From positions 31,872 through 95,871 of the forward strand of contig NZ_MLHL01000009.1 of assembly GCF_002000545.1 (NCBI RefSeq): DNA of 64,000 nt, written 5' to 3'. The position numbers and the translations under genes were made by a program. Positions 9,971 through 18,349 of this stretch are shown in pieces. The notes under the pieces were generated by a model. The model had not been told where the DNA came from. It was given only the letters and a program-made list of their open reading frames with translations, and ran no database searches. How positions within the stretch are numbered: position 1 is the stretch's first letter; each line of letters opens with the position of its first letter. The stretch is from Rodentibacter trehalosifermentans. GTDB lineage: Bacteria; Pseudomonadota; Gammaproteobacteria; Enterobacterales; Pasteurellaceae.

Positions 9971-10975
9971 TTAAGTCTTGGAATGATTTTTCAACAAGCG
10001 ATCAAAATCACTTTCAAAATTGCGATCTTGAATCACACGGTATTTTTCAAATTCTGTTTCAGCATATAATTTGGCATCATCGAAACTGATTTTGCCTTTG
10101 CCGTCTAAAATGGGTAATTCGTCCGCATTTAAGAAAATATCCAATCGTTTCGCCCAATCTTCCATTGTCATGGGAATTTGTCGTCTGGCTCGGCGTTCGG
10201 CTAAATCTAAAAATGCGTTGACGATAGCCCCTAAATCTTTCAATTCTTCATTGTTCAAATAATTTTTTGCCGCCGAGACATCACTTTTTAAAATCTTTCC
10301 ATCTGGGGACTTTGCCCAAGTCGTTAGCCCCATATTCGGCTTATCACTATCGGCGCGTTCTGCAATTAATTCGGCGGTGGTATGTTGATGAATAGCGTAA
10401 TGTAATTTATTTTGCACGCTGGCAAAGAACGTCTTGGTCGTAGGTGCATTTTTATTGTAGTCCACCGCTGTGGCGTAAATATCGGTAATTTTCTGATAAA
10501 AACGGCGTTCTGACAGGCGAATTTCACGGATTTCTTCCAATAAACGTTCAAAATAATCTTCGCCTAAGAAAGTACCGTTTTCCATACGTTCACGATCTAA
10601 CACATAGCCTTTTTGTGCAAACTCACGCAGCACTTGTGTCGCCCATTGGCGAAATTGCGTTGCTCGCACGGAATTGACCCGATACCCAACGGAGATCACT
10701 GCATCAAGGTTGTAGTGCTTGGTGTTGTAGTTTTTGCCGTCTCTGGCAGTTATTCGGAAATTCCGAATAACTGAAAGTGCGTTTAATTCTTTACTTTCAA
10801 AAATATGTTTTAGGTGTTCATTAATAGTTGGTAGTGAAACTTCAAATAATTCGGCAATTCGCTTTTGCGTCAGCCAAATTTCGTTATCTTCATACCGTAC
10901 TTCAATACTTTGATTTCCAGTTTGATTGGTGAAAATCAGAAATTCAGCGGTACTGTTGCGAATAAGTGTTGTCAT
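9971..10975 (-). CDS. RhuM-family protein
   Basis: This 334-residue protein is of the RhuM family (named after a Salmonella SPI-3 gene), found mainly on genomic islands and beside restriction or Fic genes. The function is unproven. The start at 10975 is preceded by AAGGA. An N-terminal domain carries a helix-turn-helix-like stretch (IWLTQKRIAELFEVSLPTIN, about residues 26-45). It is followed by the family core with RNFRITARDGKNYNTKHYNL, DAVISVGYRVNS and RATQFRQWATQVLREFAQKGYV, then a helical C-terminal half. It is transcribed away from the retron and shares the 10976-11198 intergenic region with it. Together they look like an accessory insertion between housekeeping genes. Confidence 0.88.
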   Translation of the reverse strand: MTTLIRNSTAEFLIFTNQTGNQSIEVRYEDNEIWLTQKRIAELFEVSLPTINEHLKHIFESKELNALSVIRNFRITARDGKNYNTKHYNLDAVISVGYRVNSVRATQFRQWATQVLREFAQKGYVLDRERMENGTFLGEDYFERLLEEIREIRLSERRFYQKITDIYATAVDYNKNAPTTKTFFASVQNKLHYAIHQHTTAELIAERADSDKPNMGLTTWAKSPDGKILKSDVSAAKNYLNNEELKDLGAIVNAFLDLAERRARRQIPMTMEDWAKRLDIFLNADELPILDGKGKISFDDAKLYAETEFEKYRVIQDRNFESDFDRLLKNHSKT

Positions 10976-11160
10976 AAAATTTTCCTTATAAATTTTCCAA
11001 TAAATGTAACTGGTTGTAGGGGAATTGTCGAATGGAAATGTGGGATTTTTCGATGGAGATCGCAAAATAGAAAAATACAGGAATGGTTTACAAGCGATCA
11101 AATTTGCTTAATATTTTGCAAATTATTAAAATCTATCGCTCGCACTAGGGGATTATGATA

Positions 11161-11188
11161 TTGAATAAAATTTTTTATTATGTAGAAT
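11161..11188 (+). promoter_or_regulatory. probable promoter of the retron RNA
   Basis: TTGAAT (11161-11166) and TAGAAT (11183-11188) are separated by 16 bases. Transcription from here would start near 11195, just before the a1 repeat of the retron RNA. Confidence 0.5.
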
Positions 11189-11198
11189 AATAATCAAT

Positions 11199-11329
11199 GT
11201 GGGTATAGATAGATTTTTCACTTTTGTTTCTGAAGTGGTTACATAAAATGTCAAGAGTTGATGTATATAATTATCGTAGTATTTTAATACTTCGATTACT
11301 TAGCATTACTAATGAGTATCTATACCCAC
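11199..11329 (+). ncRNA. retron msr-msd RNA
   Basis: This is the template/primer RNA of the adjacent retron. A perfect 13-bp inverted repeat bounds it: a1 GTGGGTATAGATA at 11199-11211 and a2 TATCTATACCCAC at 11317-11329. The G at 11212, directly after a1 in AGATTTTT, is the expected branching guanosine; I recall a similar AGATTT context in retron Ec67. Inside are an msr hairpin CACTT/AAGTG (11219-11237), a small ACAT/ATGT hairpin (11241-11251) and an AT-rich msd stem ATCGTAGTATT/AATACTTCGAT (11273-11296, one T-T mismatch). The RT gene begins 24 bases after a2. Exact msDNA ends and length cannot be read from sequence; roughly 55-65 bases is my estimate. Confidence 0.85.
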
Positions 11330-11353
11330 TCCTAACTACTAAATGAGTTAAAA

Positions 11354-13102
11354 ATGGCTAAATATATTGATAGATTAAGAAAATGCACTTGTATTGCTGA
11401 TCTGGTATCAGAGTTTAAGCTAAAGGTAACCGCAAAAGAATTTGGATATGTAGTGTATCATCTAAGTGATGATTTAAAATATGAAGAGTTCGATATACCC
11501 AAGAAGAATGGAACTTTACGGAGAATTCACTCTCCAAAACCAACATTAAAATATATACAAAAAGAATTTTCATTAATTATATTTAATTGCATAAATGAAA
11601 TTAGACTAGATAATGCTAATTATCTTGCTTGTAATCATGCTTTTGAGAGAGATAAGTCAATATTATCTAATGCTGATTTGCATAAGAATAAGAAGTTTAT
11701 ATTAAATATAGATATTAAAGATTTCTTTGATTCTATTCATTACGGTAGAATTAAAGGTTTTTTAGCTAATGATAGTCATTTTAAATTAAATGAAAAAGTC
11801 TCCCAAATTATAGCTAGGTTAGCTACTTACCATAAAATTTTACCTCAAGGTTCTCCTTTATCTCCTATCTTGGCGACGTTAATTGGAAATATAATGGACG
11901 TTAGATTTCTAAAGTTGGCTAAAAAATATCGTTTTACTTATTCTAGGTATGCAGATGATATAACTCTCTCATCAAATAAGGCATTTGATAAAAATATTGT
12001 TTATTGGTGTGAAAATAATAAAAAATGGGTGGCCGGAGAAATAGTTATTAATATTTTGACAGATTCTGGATTTACTATTAATTCAGAAAAAACAAGAGTG
12101 AGCTACTCTAACGATAGACAAACTGTTACAGGTATTGTTGTAAATAAACAGAGAAATGTTACTTTAGAATATAGAAGAACTAATAGATCAATGGTTTATT
12201 CTTTATTGTCGACAGGAAGTTTTCGACTTAATGATAATGTTGGTAAGATAACCCAACTAATGGGAAGATTAAACCATAGTATATATATAAAATACTATGA
12301 TAGTAAGTTTTCTATTCCTTTAGATATGAATGAAAGAATAAAATATAAAGAGAAAAAGCAAAAGGAGTTAATTAAAATTATTAATGACAATTGGAAATCT
12401 GATAAAAATAATATTACCTGCGCAGATCACCAAATGAAACTTCTGAGGAGTGTGATTTATTTTAAGTATATTATAAATGTGGATCAGACAACTATATTTC
12501 CAGAAGGATTTACAGATCCAATATATTTTAGTAGTGCTAAAGAAAAATTAAATATTAATAGTAACATTAAATTTCAGAAAATAAATAATGGATTAAAAAA
12601 AATAGGTTTGTTAGGATGTGCATCTTCAGTTAATACATTTATTCATAATGTAAAAGAAAAAATTGATAAATTTATTAGCTATAAACAGATTGGAGTCATA
12701 CCTAAGCATCCTGTTATATTTATATTGGATTATGATGATGGTTTAGATGATTGTAGATTTATTCTAGATAAAATTCAAATCGATCAACAATATGTGTTTA
12801 TAAGAGATAATATATATGTACTATTGCTAGAGCCAAAAGGTAAGAGTAAAAATCATCATAAAACAATAGAAAACATGAGTTGTATAGAAAATTTGATTTC
12901 ATTTGAAGGCAATAGAATTGAAGCAGTACAAGGTAAAAAAGAATATATTAATTTTAAAGGTATAGAGTTTAAGAAAGGCAGTTTTGCAAATTACGTAAAA
13001 GAACATTCTTCTGATTTTGATTATAGCGGATTTGATAAAATTTTTAAGAAGATAACGGAAATAGAAGAGGATTATGCTAAAAGAATGATTACTAACGCAT
13101 AG
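11354..13102 (+). CDS. retron Ec67-family reverse transcriptase with TOPRIM-like C-terminal domain
   Basis: This 582-residue protein is close to the 586 of retron Ec67 RT. The RT core spans about residues 45-310: D120 and D123 in NIDIKDFFDS, LPQGSPLSPIL at 163-173 and catalytic YADD at 199-202. The retron-specific marks NAxxH (NADLH, 106-110) and VTG (258-260) are present. After a helical linker, residues about 450-545 hold a domain with FILDYDDG (D459, D461) like the DxD motif of TOPRIM nucleases, then YVFIRDNIYVLLLE and SCIENL. In Ec67-type retrons this fused domain is thought to be the toxic effector held inactive by msDNA. The gene is strikingly AT-rich, lacks uptake signals and lies directly after its msr-msd, all signs of transfer. 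Phage defence is inferred from the family. Confidence 0.93.
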   Translation: MAKYIDRLRKCTCIADLVSEFKLKVTAKEFGYVVYHLSDDLKYEEFDIPKKNGTLRRIHSPKPTLKYIQKEFSLIIFNCINEIRLDNANYLACNHAFERDKSILSNADLHKNKKFILNIDIKDFFDSIHYGRIKGFLANDSHFKLNEKVSQIIARLATYHKILPQGSPLSPILATLIGNIMDVRFLKLAKKYRFTYSRYADDITLSSNKAFDKNIVYWCENNKKWVAGEIVINILTDSGFTINSEKTRVSYSNDRQTVTGIVVNKQRNVTLEYRRTNRSMVYSLLSTGSFRLNDNVGKITQLMGRLNHSIYIKYYDSKFSIPLDMNERIKYKEKKQKELIKIINDNWKSDKNNITCADHQMKLLRSVIYFKYIINVDQTTIFPEGFTDPIYFSSAKEKLNINSNIKFQKINNGLKKIGLLGCASSVNTFIHNVKEKIDKFISYKQIGVIPKHPVIFILDYDDGLDDCRFILDKIQIDQQYVFIRDNIYVLLLEPKGKSKNHHKTIENMSCIENLISFEGNRIEAVQGKKEYINFKGIEFKKGSFANYVKEHSSDFDYSGFDKIFKKITEIEEDYAKRMITNA

Positions 13103-13121
13103 CTAACCATTTTCATATAAA

Positions 13122-13145
13122 AATGGCGGGTTTTAACTCGCCATT
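13122..13145. terminator. terminator between the retron and metH
   Basis: The stem AATGGCG/CGCCATT, extended by a G-C and a G-T pair, is followed by TTTTTAT on the minus strand. It serves metH best and may also stop retron transcripts. Confidence 0.65.
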
Positions 13146-13178
13146 ACATTAGATGTTTCAGCCTTCGACTTGATATCT

Positions 13179-16100
13179 CTACCCCATCGCCACCCCCAAC
13201 CACTTCACCATTTCTTTCTCATTCCACCCCTTGCGTTTGGCATAATCCACTGCCTGATCTTCATCAATGCGACCAAGAGTGAAATAATTACTCTCAGGGT
13301 GGGTGAAATACCAGCCACACACACTGGCGGCAGGCCACATGGCATAGCTTTCGGTGAGTTTCATACCAATGCGTTGTTCGACTTCCAGTAAATCCCAGAT
13401 GATCTGTTTTTCAGTGTGCTCTGGGCAACTTGGGTAGCCAGGGGCGGGGCGAATACCGACATAGTCTTCGCGGATCAAGCGGTCGTTTTCAAAGGTTTCT
13501 TTGCTATATCCCCAGATTTTTGTACGAAGTTCAAAGTGCAGATATTCCGCCATTGCTTCGGCAAGGCGATCGCCAACGGCTTGCAGTAAAATGGCGTTGT
13601 AGTCGTCTCCTGCGGCTTTGTAGCCTTCGACTAAATCGTGTTCTTCAATCCCCGCACAGACGGCGAACATGCCGAACCAATCTTGCTTACCACTCTCTTT
13701 ACTTGCGATAAAATCGCTCAAACAAAGGTTATACGGGCTTTTGCTGTTTTTGCCCCGTTCGCCTTGTTGACGCAGATTATAGGCTTTGCCGATAACAGAA
13801 GTGCGGTCAGAATTTTGATAGATTTCAATATCATCACCCACGCTGTTAGCAGGGAAAATCCCCATCACACCGCTTGGGTTGAGCTTGTGATTTTGCTCTA
13901 ATTCGTCCAACACTTTTTGGGCATCATTCCACACTCGGCGGGCTTCTTCGCCCCCTTCAGGATAGTCAAAGGCATCAGGGTAACCGCCCATCAAGCCCCA
14001 TAACCGAAAGAACGGAGACCAGTCGATAAACTGGCGTAACGTGGCAATCGGCACATTTTTATATTCCACAATGCCGGTATATTTTGGATGAGGCACTTGG
14101 TAATCCGACCACTCGCCGCTGAACGCATCAAAGCGGTTGGCTCTGGCTTTCTCGATTGGTAACTGCTTGCGAGGCGCTTTTTTGTTGGCAAAAGCATGCT
14201 GGATTTGCTCGTACTCTTTTTTCGTTCTCGCCCACAATTCTGCTTTCGTTTCTGGATTCATCAACGCGGCACAGACGGTAACGGCACGGGAAGCATTGGT
14301 GGTGTAAATAACTTCGTGCTGATATTTCGGGTAAAGTTTAATTGCCGTGTGCTCTTTGGAGGTGGTCGCCCCGCCGATAATCACGGGAATGTTCAACTTC
14401 AAGCGGTTCATTTCGCCTAAAAAGTATTCCATTTCATCAAGGGACGGCGTGATCAAACCACTCAAGCCGATAATATCCGCGTTTTCGTCAATCGCCGTTT
14501 GAATGATTTTATCCGCAGGCACCATCACGCCCAGATCAATCACTTCAAAATTATTACATTGCAACACGACGCTGACGATATTTTTGCCGATGTCGTGAAC
14601 ATCGCCTTTGACGGTTGCAATCACCACTTTACCACTTGATGAGCCTTTTTGCTTGGTGGCGTTGATAAACGGCTCTAAATAGGCGACCGATTGCTTCATC
14701 ACACGGGCGGATTTCACCACTTGCGGCAGGAACATTTTACCGTCCCCAAATAAATCACCGACCACGTCCATACCTGCCATTAGAGGCCCTTCAATGACTT
14801 CCAGTGGAGATGGGAGTTTTTGGCGGGCTTCTTCGGTGTCTTCCACAATATAGGTGGTGATCCCTTTCACCAAGGCGTGTTTTAAACGCTCTTCCACCGC
14901 CCAAGTCCGCCATTCTGCGATAGAATCGACCGCACTTTCGTTACCTTGATGGCGATATTTCTCGGCAATATCCAATAAACGTTCTGTGGCATCAGGGCGG
15001 CGATTGAGCACAGCATCTTCCACCACATCACGCAATTCAGGATCGAGATCGTCATAAATCGCCAACTGCCCTGCATTCACGATCCCCATATCCATTCCTT
15101 GCTTAATGGCGTGATAGAGGAAGACGGCGTGAATGGCTTCACGCATCACATTGTTACCACGGAAAGAGAAGGACACATTCGACACCCCGCCTGAAATTTT
15201 GGCATGCGGTAAAGTGCGTTTGATCCGCCCTGTGGCGTTGATAAAATCCACGCCATAATTGTTGTGCTCTTCAATGCCTGTGCCGATGGCGAAAATGTTG
15301 GGGTCGAAAATAATATCTTCAGGCGGAAAGCCCACTTGATTGACTAGAATATTGTAAGCTCGGGTACATATCTCTACTTTGCGTTCTTCGGTGTCCGCTT
15401 GCCCCACTTCATCAAATGCCATCACGACAACTGCTGCACCGTATTTACGCACTAATTTTGCTTGGGTGATAAATTTTTCCTCGCCCTCTTTTAACGAAAT
15501 AGAATTGACAATCCCTTTTCCTTGAATGGCTTGCAAACCTGCTTCAATCACATCCCATTTAGAGGAATCGATCATCACCGGCACTTTTGCCGCATCGGGT
15601 TCGGTCGCCATAATATTGAGAAAACGGGTCATGCATTTTTGTGAATCAAGTAGGGCTTCGTCCATATTCACATCAATCACTTGTGCCCCGTTTTCCACCT
15701 GATCGATGGCGATCTCAATAGCTTCGGCAAATTTTTCTTCTTTGATTAATTTTTTGAATTTTGCCGATCCCGTTACGTTATTACGCTCCCCTACATTGAC
15801 AAAGAGCGTGTCATCATCAATGGTTAGCGGTTCAAGCCCTGATAAACACATTGCCGTTTTAATTTCAGGCAATGGGCGTGGCGGAATGTTTTCTACCGCT
15901 TGAGCAAAGGCTTTTATGTGTTCGGGCGTGGTGCCACAACAGCCGCCAATGATATTGACAAAGCCACTTTCCGCCCACTCTTTTAAGTGTGCTGCCATTT
16001 CAGCCGCGCCTAAATCATAGCCGCCAAAAGCATTAGGTAAGCCGGCGTTAGGGTGAACGGAAACGTAGGTTTCACTAATTTTCGCCATCACTTCCACATA

Positions 16101-16889
16101 AGGTCGTAATTCTTTCGGGCCTAAGGCGCAGTTCAAGCCAAAGCTGAGCGGTTTGGCGTGGCGGAGGGAATTATAAAAGGCTTCGGTAGTTTGCCCTGAA
16201 AGGGTTCGCCCGGAGGCATCGGTAATCGTGCCGGAAATCATTATAGGCAATTCCACGCCCAGCTCCTCAAACACCGTTTCAATGGCAAAAACGGCAGCTT
16301 TGGCGTTGAGCGTGTCGAAAATGGTTTCGATCATAATAATGTCTGAACCGCCCTCAATTAAACCTTTAGCGGCTTCTGAGTAGGCATTGACCAATTCCAT
16401 AAAAGTGACGTTACGAAAGCCCGGATCGTTCACATTAGGGGAAATAGATGCAGTTCGATTAGTCGGTCCAAGAACGCCCGCAACAAAACGAGGTTTTTCA
16501 GGCTTGGTATATTTATCGGCGGCAAGACGTGCTAATTTTGCTCCGGCAAAATTCAGCTCATAAGCAATGCTTTGTAAATCATAATCCGCTTGCGCAATAG
16601 TGGTGGAACTAAAGGTATTGGTTTCAATAATATCCGCCCCCGCTTCAAGGTACTTTTCATGAATAGCGGAAATCAACAGTGGCTGTGTGAGGGTAAGCAA
16701 ATCGTTATTACCACGTAAATCAACCGCACTTTCTTTAAACCGTTCGCCACGGAAATCCGCTTCAGTCAGTTTATATTTTTGGATCATCGTCCCCATCGCA
16801 CCATCAAGGATTAAAATGCGTTGGGCAAGGGCATTTTTGAGTTGGTTGAAAGCCTGTGTTTGCATATTATGTGATATAGTTTTTGGCAT
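13179..16889 (-). CDS. metH: cobalamin-dependent methionine synthase
   Basis: MetH transfers a methyl group from methyltetrahydrofolate to homocysteine through bound cobalamin. At 1236 residues it is full length (E. coli 1227). The four modules appear in order. The homocysteine domain has zinc cysteines in [11 protein letters not shown] (about 310). The folate domain has [13 protein letters not shown] (about 360). The cobalamin domain has GDVHDIGKN, whose His is the lower axial ligand (about 760). The reactivation domain has [15 protein letters not shown] (about 1170). The start at 16889 has no good ribosome site; an ATG 24 bases inside would remove eight residues. I saw neither a cobalamin riboswitch nor a MetJ box upstream. 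Its dependence on B12 makes the nearby BtuF-like importer relevant, though the link is inferred. Confidence 0.97.
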   Translation of the reverse strand: MPKTISHNMQTQAFNQLKNALAQRILILDGAMGTMIQKYKLTEADFRGERFKESAVDLRGNNDLLTLTQPLLISAIHEKYLEAGADIIETNTFSSTTIAQADYDLQSIAYELNFAGAKLARLAADKYTKPEKPRFVAGVLGPTNRTASISPNVNDPGFRNVTFMELVNAYSEAAKGLIEGGSDIIMIETIFDTLNAKAAVFAIETVFEELGVELPIMISGTITDASGRTLSGQTTEAFYNSLRHAKPLSFGLNCALGPKELRPYVEVMAKISETYVSVHPNAGLPNAFGGYDLGAAEMAAHLKEWAESGFVNIIGGCCGTTPEHIKAFAQAVENIPPRPLPEIKTAMCLSGLEPLTIDDDTLFVNVGERNNVTGSAKFKKLIKEEKFAEAIEIAIDQVENGAQVIDVNMDEALLDSQKCMTRFLNIMATEPDAAKVPVMIDSSKWDVIEAGLQAIQGKGIVNSISLKEGEEKFITQAKLVRKYGAAVVVMAFDEVGQADTEERKVEICTRAYNILVNQVGFPPEDIIFDPNIFAIGTGIEEHNNYGVDFINATGRIKRTLPHAKISGGVSNVSFSFRGNNVMREAIHAVFLYHAIKQGMDMGIVNAGQLAIYDDLDPELRDVVEDAVLNRRPDATERLLDIAEKYRHQGNESAVDSIAEWRTWAVEERLKHALVKGITTYIVEDTEEARQKLPSPLEVIEGPLMAGMDVVGDLFGDGKMFLPQVVKSARVMKQSVAYLEPFINATKQKGSSSGKVVIATVKGDVHDIGKNIVSVVLQCNNFEVIDLGVMVPADKIIQTAIDENADIIGLSGLITPSLDEMEYFLGEMNRLKLNIPVIIGGATTSKEHTAIKLYPKYQHEVIYTTNASRAVTVCAALMNPETKAELWARTKKEYEQIQHAFANKKAPRKQLPIEKARANRFDAFSGEWSDYQVPHPKYTGIVEYKNVPIATLRQFIDWSPFFRLWGLMGGYPDAFDYPEGGEEARRVWNDAQKVLDELEQNHKLNPSGVMGIFPANSVGDDIEIYQNSDRTSVIGKAYNLRQQGERGKNSKSPYNLCLSDFIASKESGKQDWFGMFAVCAGIEEHDLVEGYKAAGDDYNAILLQAVGDRLAEAMAEYLHFELRTKIWGYSKETFENDRLIREDYVGIRPAPGYPSCPEHTEKQIIWDLLEVEQRIGMKLTESYAMWPAASVCGWYFTHPESNYFTLGRIDEDQAVDYAKRKGWNEKEMVKWLGVAMG

Positions 16890-16965
16890 AGTTGAAATGG
16901 TTAATAAAAGAAATGAGCAATGGGCTGATGATAGACAGAACGCTGGGGAGTGTCAAATATCCAAT

Positions 16966-17004
16966 AAAAAAGCTAAGGTATAAAATTTATTCCTTAGCTT
17001 TTTT
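16966..17004. terminator. terminator after the Bor-like pair
   Basis: The 13-bp stem AAAAAAGCTAAGG/CCTTAGCTTTTTT has a 13-base loop and lies downstream of the minus-strand gene ending at 17020. Flanking A and T runs allow activity in both directions. Confidence 0.8.
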
Positions 17005-17019
17005 TCATTTGTTTTTAAA

Positions 17020-17313
17020 TTATTGGCAATAAACACGAGCCGTACGAGGGGTGTAAATACCCAAAGTCACTATGCCCAATAAGATATTTTTGCCTGTTAA
17101 TTCGCTTTCAACTTTCGCAATTTTTTCTTCGCTTCCGCAAACCTTTACGGCATTCACCGTTTCTTCTTGACCGACACCAAATAGGAAGAACGTTTGGTTA
17201 TCTTCAAGCGTTAATTTACCGGTTTGGCTTTTTACATAGGCGGTTTGAGTTGAACAAGCAGAAAGTAGTAAGGTGGTAGTGGCTAAAAGCGTCATTAAAA
17301 ATTTTTTCATCAT
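17020..17313 (-). CDS. Bor-family lipoprotein (copy 2)
   Basis: This is a small outer-membrane lipoprotein of the phage-lambda Bor/Iss family, whose members raise serum resistance in E. coli. The lipobox is LLLSACST. The mature part holds the family pattern TFFLFGVGQEETVNAVKVCG, KVESELTG and GIVTLGIYTPRTARVYC. Two cysteines (VCG and VYC) are conserved. The start at 17313 follows AAGGA by 5 bases; the next codon is also ATG. It begins 8 bases after the stop of a paralogue, so the two are cotranscribed. Serum resistance is family knowledge, not shown here. Confidence 0.85.
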   Translation of the reverse strand: MMKKFLMTLLATTTLLLSACSTQTAYVKSQTGKLTLEDNQTFFLFGVGQEETVNAVKVCGSEEKIAKVESELTGKNILLGIVTLGIYTPRTARVYCQ

Positions 17314-17321
17314 ATCATTCC

Positions 17322-17621
17322 TTATTTTTTGCAATAGATTCTCATATCTCTCGGGCTATAAATGCCATAAGAAATCATATTTAATAACCCGTTTAAGAAA
17401 GTTTGTTGTGTTTGTACTTTAGCCGTGCTGCCATTGGCACAAACCTCATTGGTCTCTTTTTCAACTTGTTGCCCAATGCCGGCAACAAAGAAATGTTGCA
17501 TTTTATCGAAACTTGCTTTTTCTTGAGCGGGTTGTTCAGACACAATATAGGTTTGAGTTGAGCAGCCAACCAGACTTGCCAGTAATATTGCTACAGTTGT
17601 AGCGAGTGAGAGTTTTTTCAT
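17322..17621 (-). CDS. Bor-family lipoprotein (copy 1)
   Basis: This is the first of two tandem Bor/Iss-like lipoproteins. The start at 17621 lies 5 bases after GAGG and opens on a signal peptide ending in LVGCST. The mature 80-odd residues contain HFFVAGIGQQVEKETNEVC, VQTQQTFLNGLLNMI and YGIYSPRDMRIYC, a very close fit to lambda Bor (I recall HFFVSGIGQ, TETQQTFVNGLLG and GIYTPLEARVYC). It resembles phage Bor more than its neighbour does. The pair probably arose by duplication or by separate acquisition from phage. Confidence 0.87.
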   Translation of the reverse strand: MKKLSLATTVAILLASLVGCSTQTYIVSEQPAQEKASFDKMQHFFVAGIGQQVEKETNEVCANGSTAKVQTQQTFLNGLLNMISYGIYSPRDMRIYCKK

Positions 17622-17716
17622 GACGACCTCATCTGTTTTATATGAAAATTTAGGGGAAATTAAAACTGTAACTGCTAGATTTGTCAAGGCTATCTCTTGC
17701 ATTTCTAAAAATCAAT

Positions 17717-18265
17717 TTATTTAATCACACCACACGCCATACGAGCTCCGCCACCACCCAGTGGCGCCGGGTGATCGGAATGGTTATCTCCACCGGCGTG
17801 AATCATCATGGAACGACCACGCACTTCATCTAAATGTTTAATGCGTGGAGCTAACACCGGATTGGTTGCGGTGCCGTCATGTAATACGGTTAATGCCGGT
17901 AAATCCCCTAAATGGGCATCATCTTGCCAGGGGTAACCGTGTTGTTTGGCTTCTTTTGGATCCCAGTGACCACCGGCGGCGAGACCTGCGGTGAGTTTGC
18001 CGTCTTTTTCTTTTGGTTCACAACTTGGGTTTTGGTGAAGATGAAAACCGTGTAAACCTTCTGTTAGCCCTTGTAAGTTTGGTGTGAAAACTAAACCATA
18101 AGCGGATTCGGTAATCGTGACTGTGCCGACATCTTTATTGCCTTTTACCGGGTCAAGTTGTTGCACCTTGACTTCAATGGATTTATCGGTGGCTTGTTGT
18201 GCATTGACCAAAGTCGATGTACAAGCAGCTGTTAACGTTAATGCCAAGAGAGTTTTTAGATTCAT
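17717..18265 (-). CDS. sodC: periplasmic Cu/Zn superoxide dismutase
   Basis: SodC dismutates superoxide in the periplasm and is associated with survival in the host in Haemophilus relatives. The 182-residue precursor has a signal peptide ending near LVNA. Metal ligands H75 and H77 ([11 protein letters not shown]), H100 (GGHWDP) and H156 ([12 protein letters not shown]) are present, and C82 can pair with C178. The [12 protein letters not shown] ending is typical. The ATG is preceded by AAGGAGC. It is upstream of the Bor pair in the same direction, about 95 bases away, so a common transcript is possible. Confidence 0.97.
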   Translation of the reverse strand: MNLKTLLALTLTAACTSTLVNAQQATDKSIEVKVQQLDPVKGNKDVGTVTITESAYGLVFTPNLQGLTEGLHGFHLHQNPSCEPKEKDGKLTAGLAAGGHWDPKEAKQHGYPWQDDAHLGDLPALTVLHDGTATNPVLAPRIKHLDEVRGRSMMIHAGGDNHSDHPAPLGGGGARMACGVIK

Positions 18266-18349
18266 ATAAGCTCCTTATTGTTGAAAACTCATTCTCATTA
18301 TAATGAAAGATTGGATAATAATTCGACAAGTTTTTGCAACAATTTAACA

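Noticed and set aside
11354..13102. Group II intron or diversity-generating retroelement
   Set aside because: The NAxxH and VTG retron marks, the msr-msd with a1/a2 repeats and the absence of intron domain V, maturase or template/variable repeats all favour a retron.
16890..16965. Cobalamin riboswitch or MetJ box before metH
   Set aside because: The gap is too short for a cobalamin riboswitch, and no AGACGTCT-like repeats are visible.
13170..16983. Several plus-strand open frames of 65-98 codons across metH
   Set aside because: They are shadows antisense to a well-supported 1236-residue coding region.
18285..18312. Fur-like box upstream of sodC (ATGAGAATGAG region)
   Set aside because: The resemblance to the Fur consensus is partial and the spacing is wrong; it cannot be told from AT-rich background.
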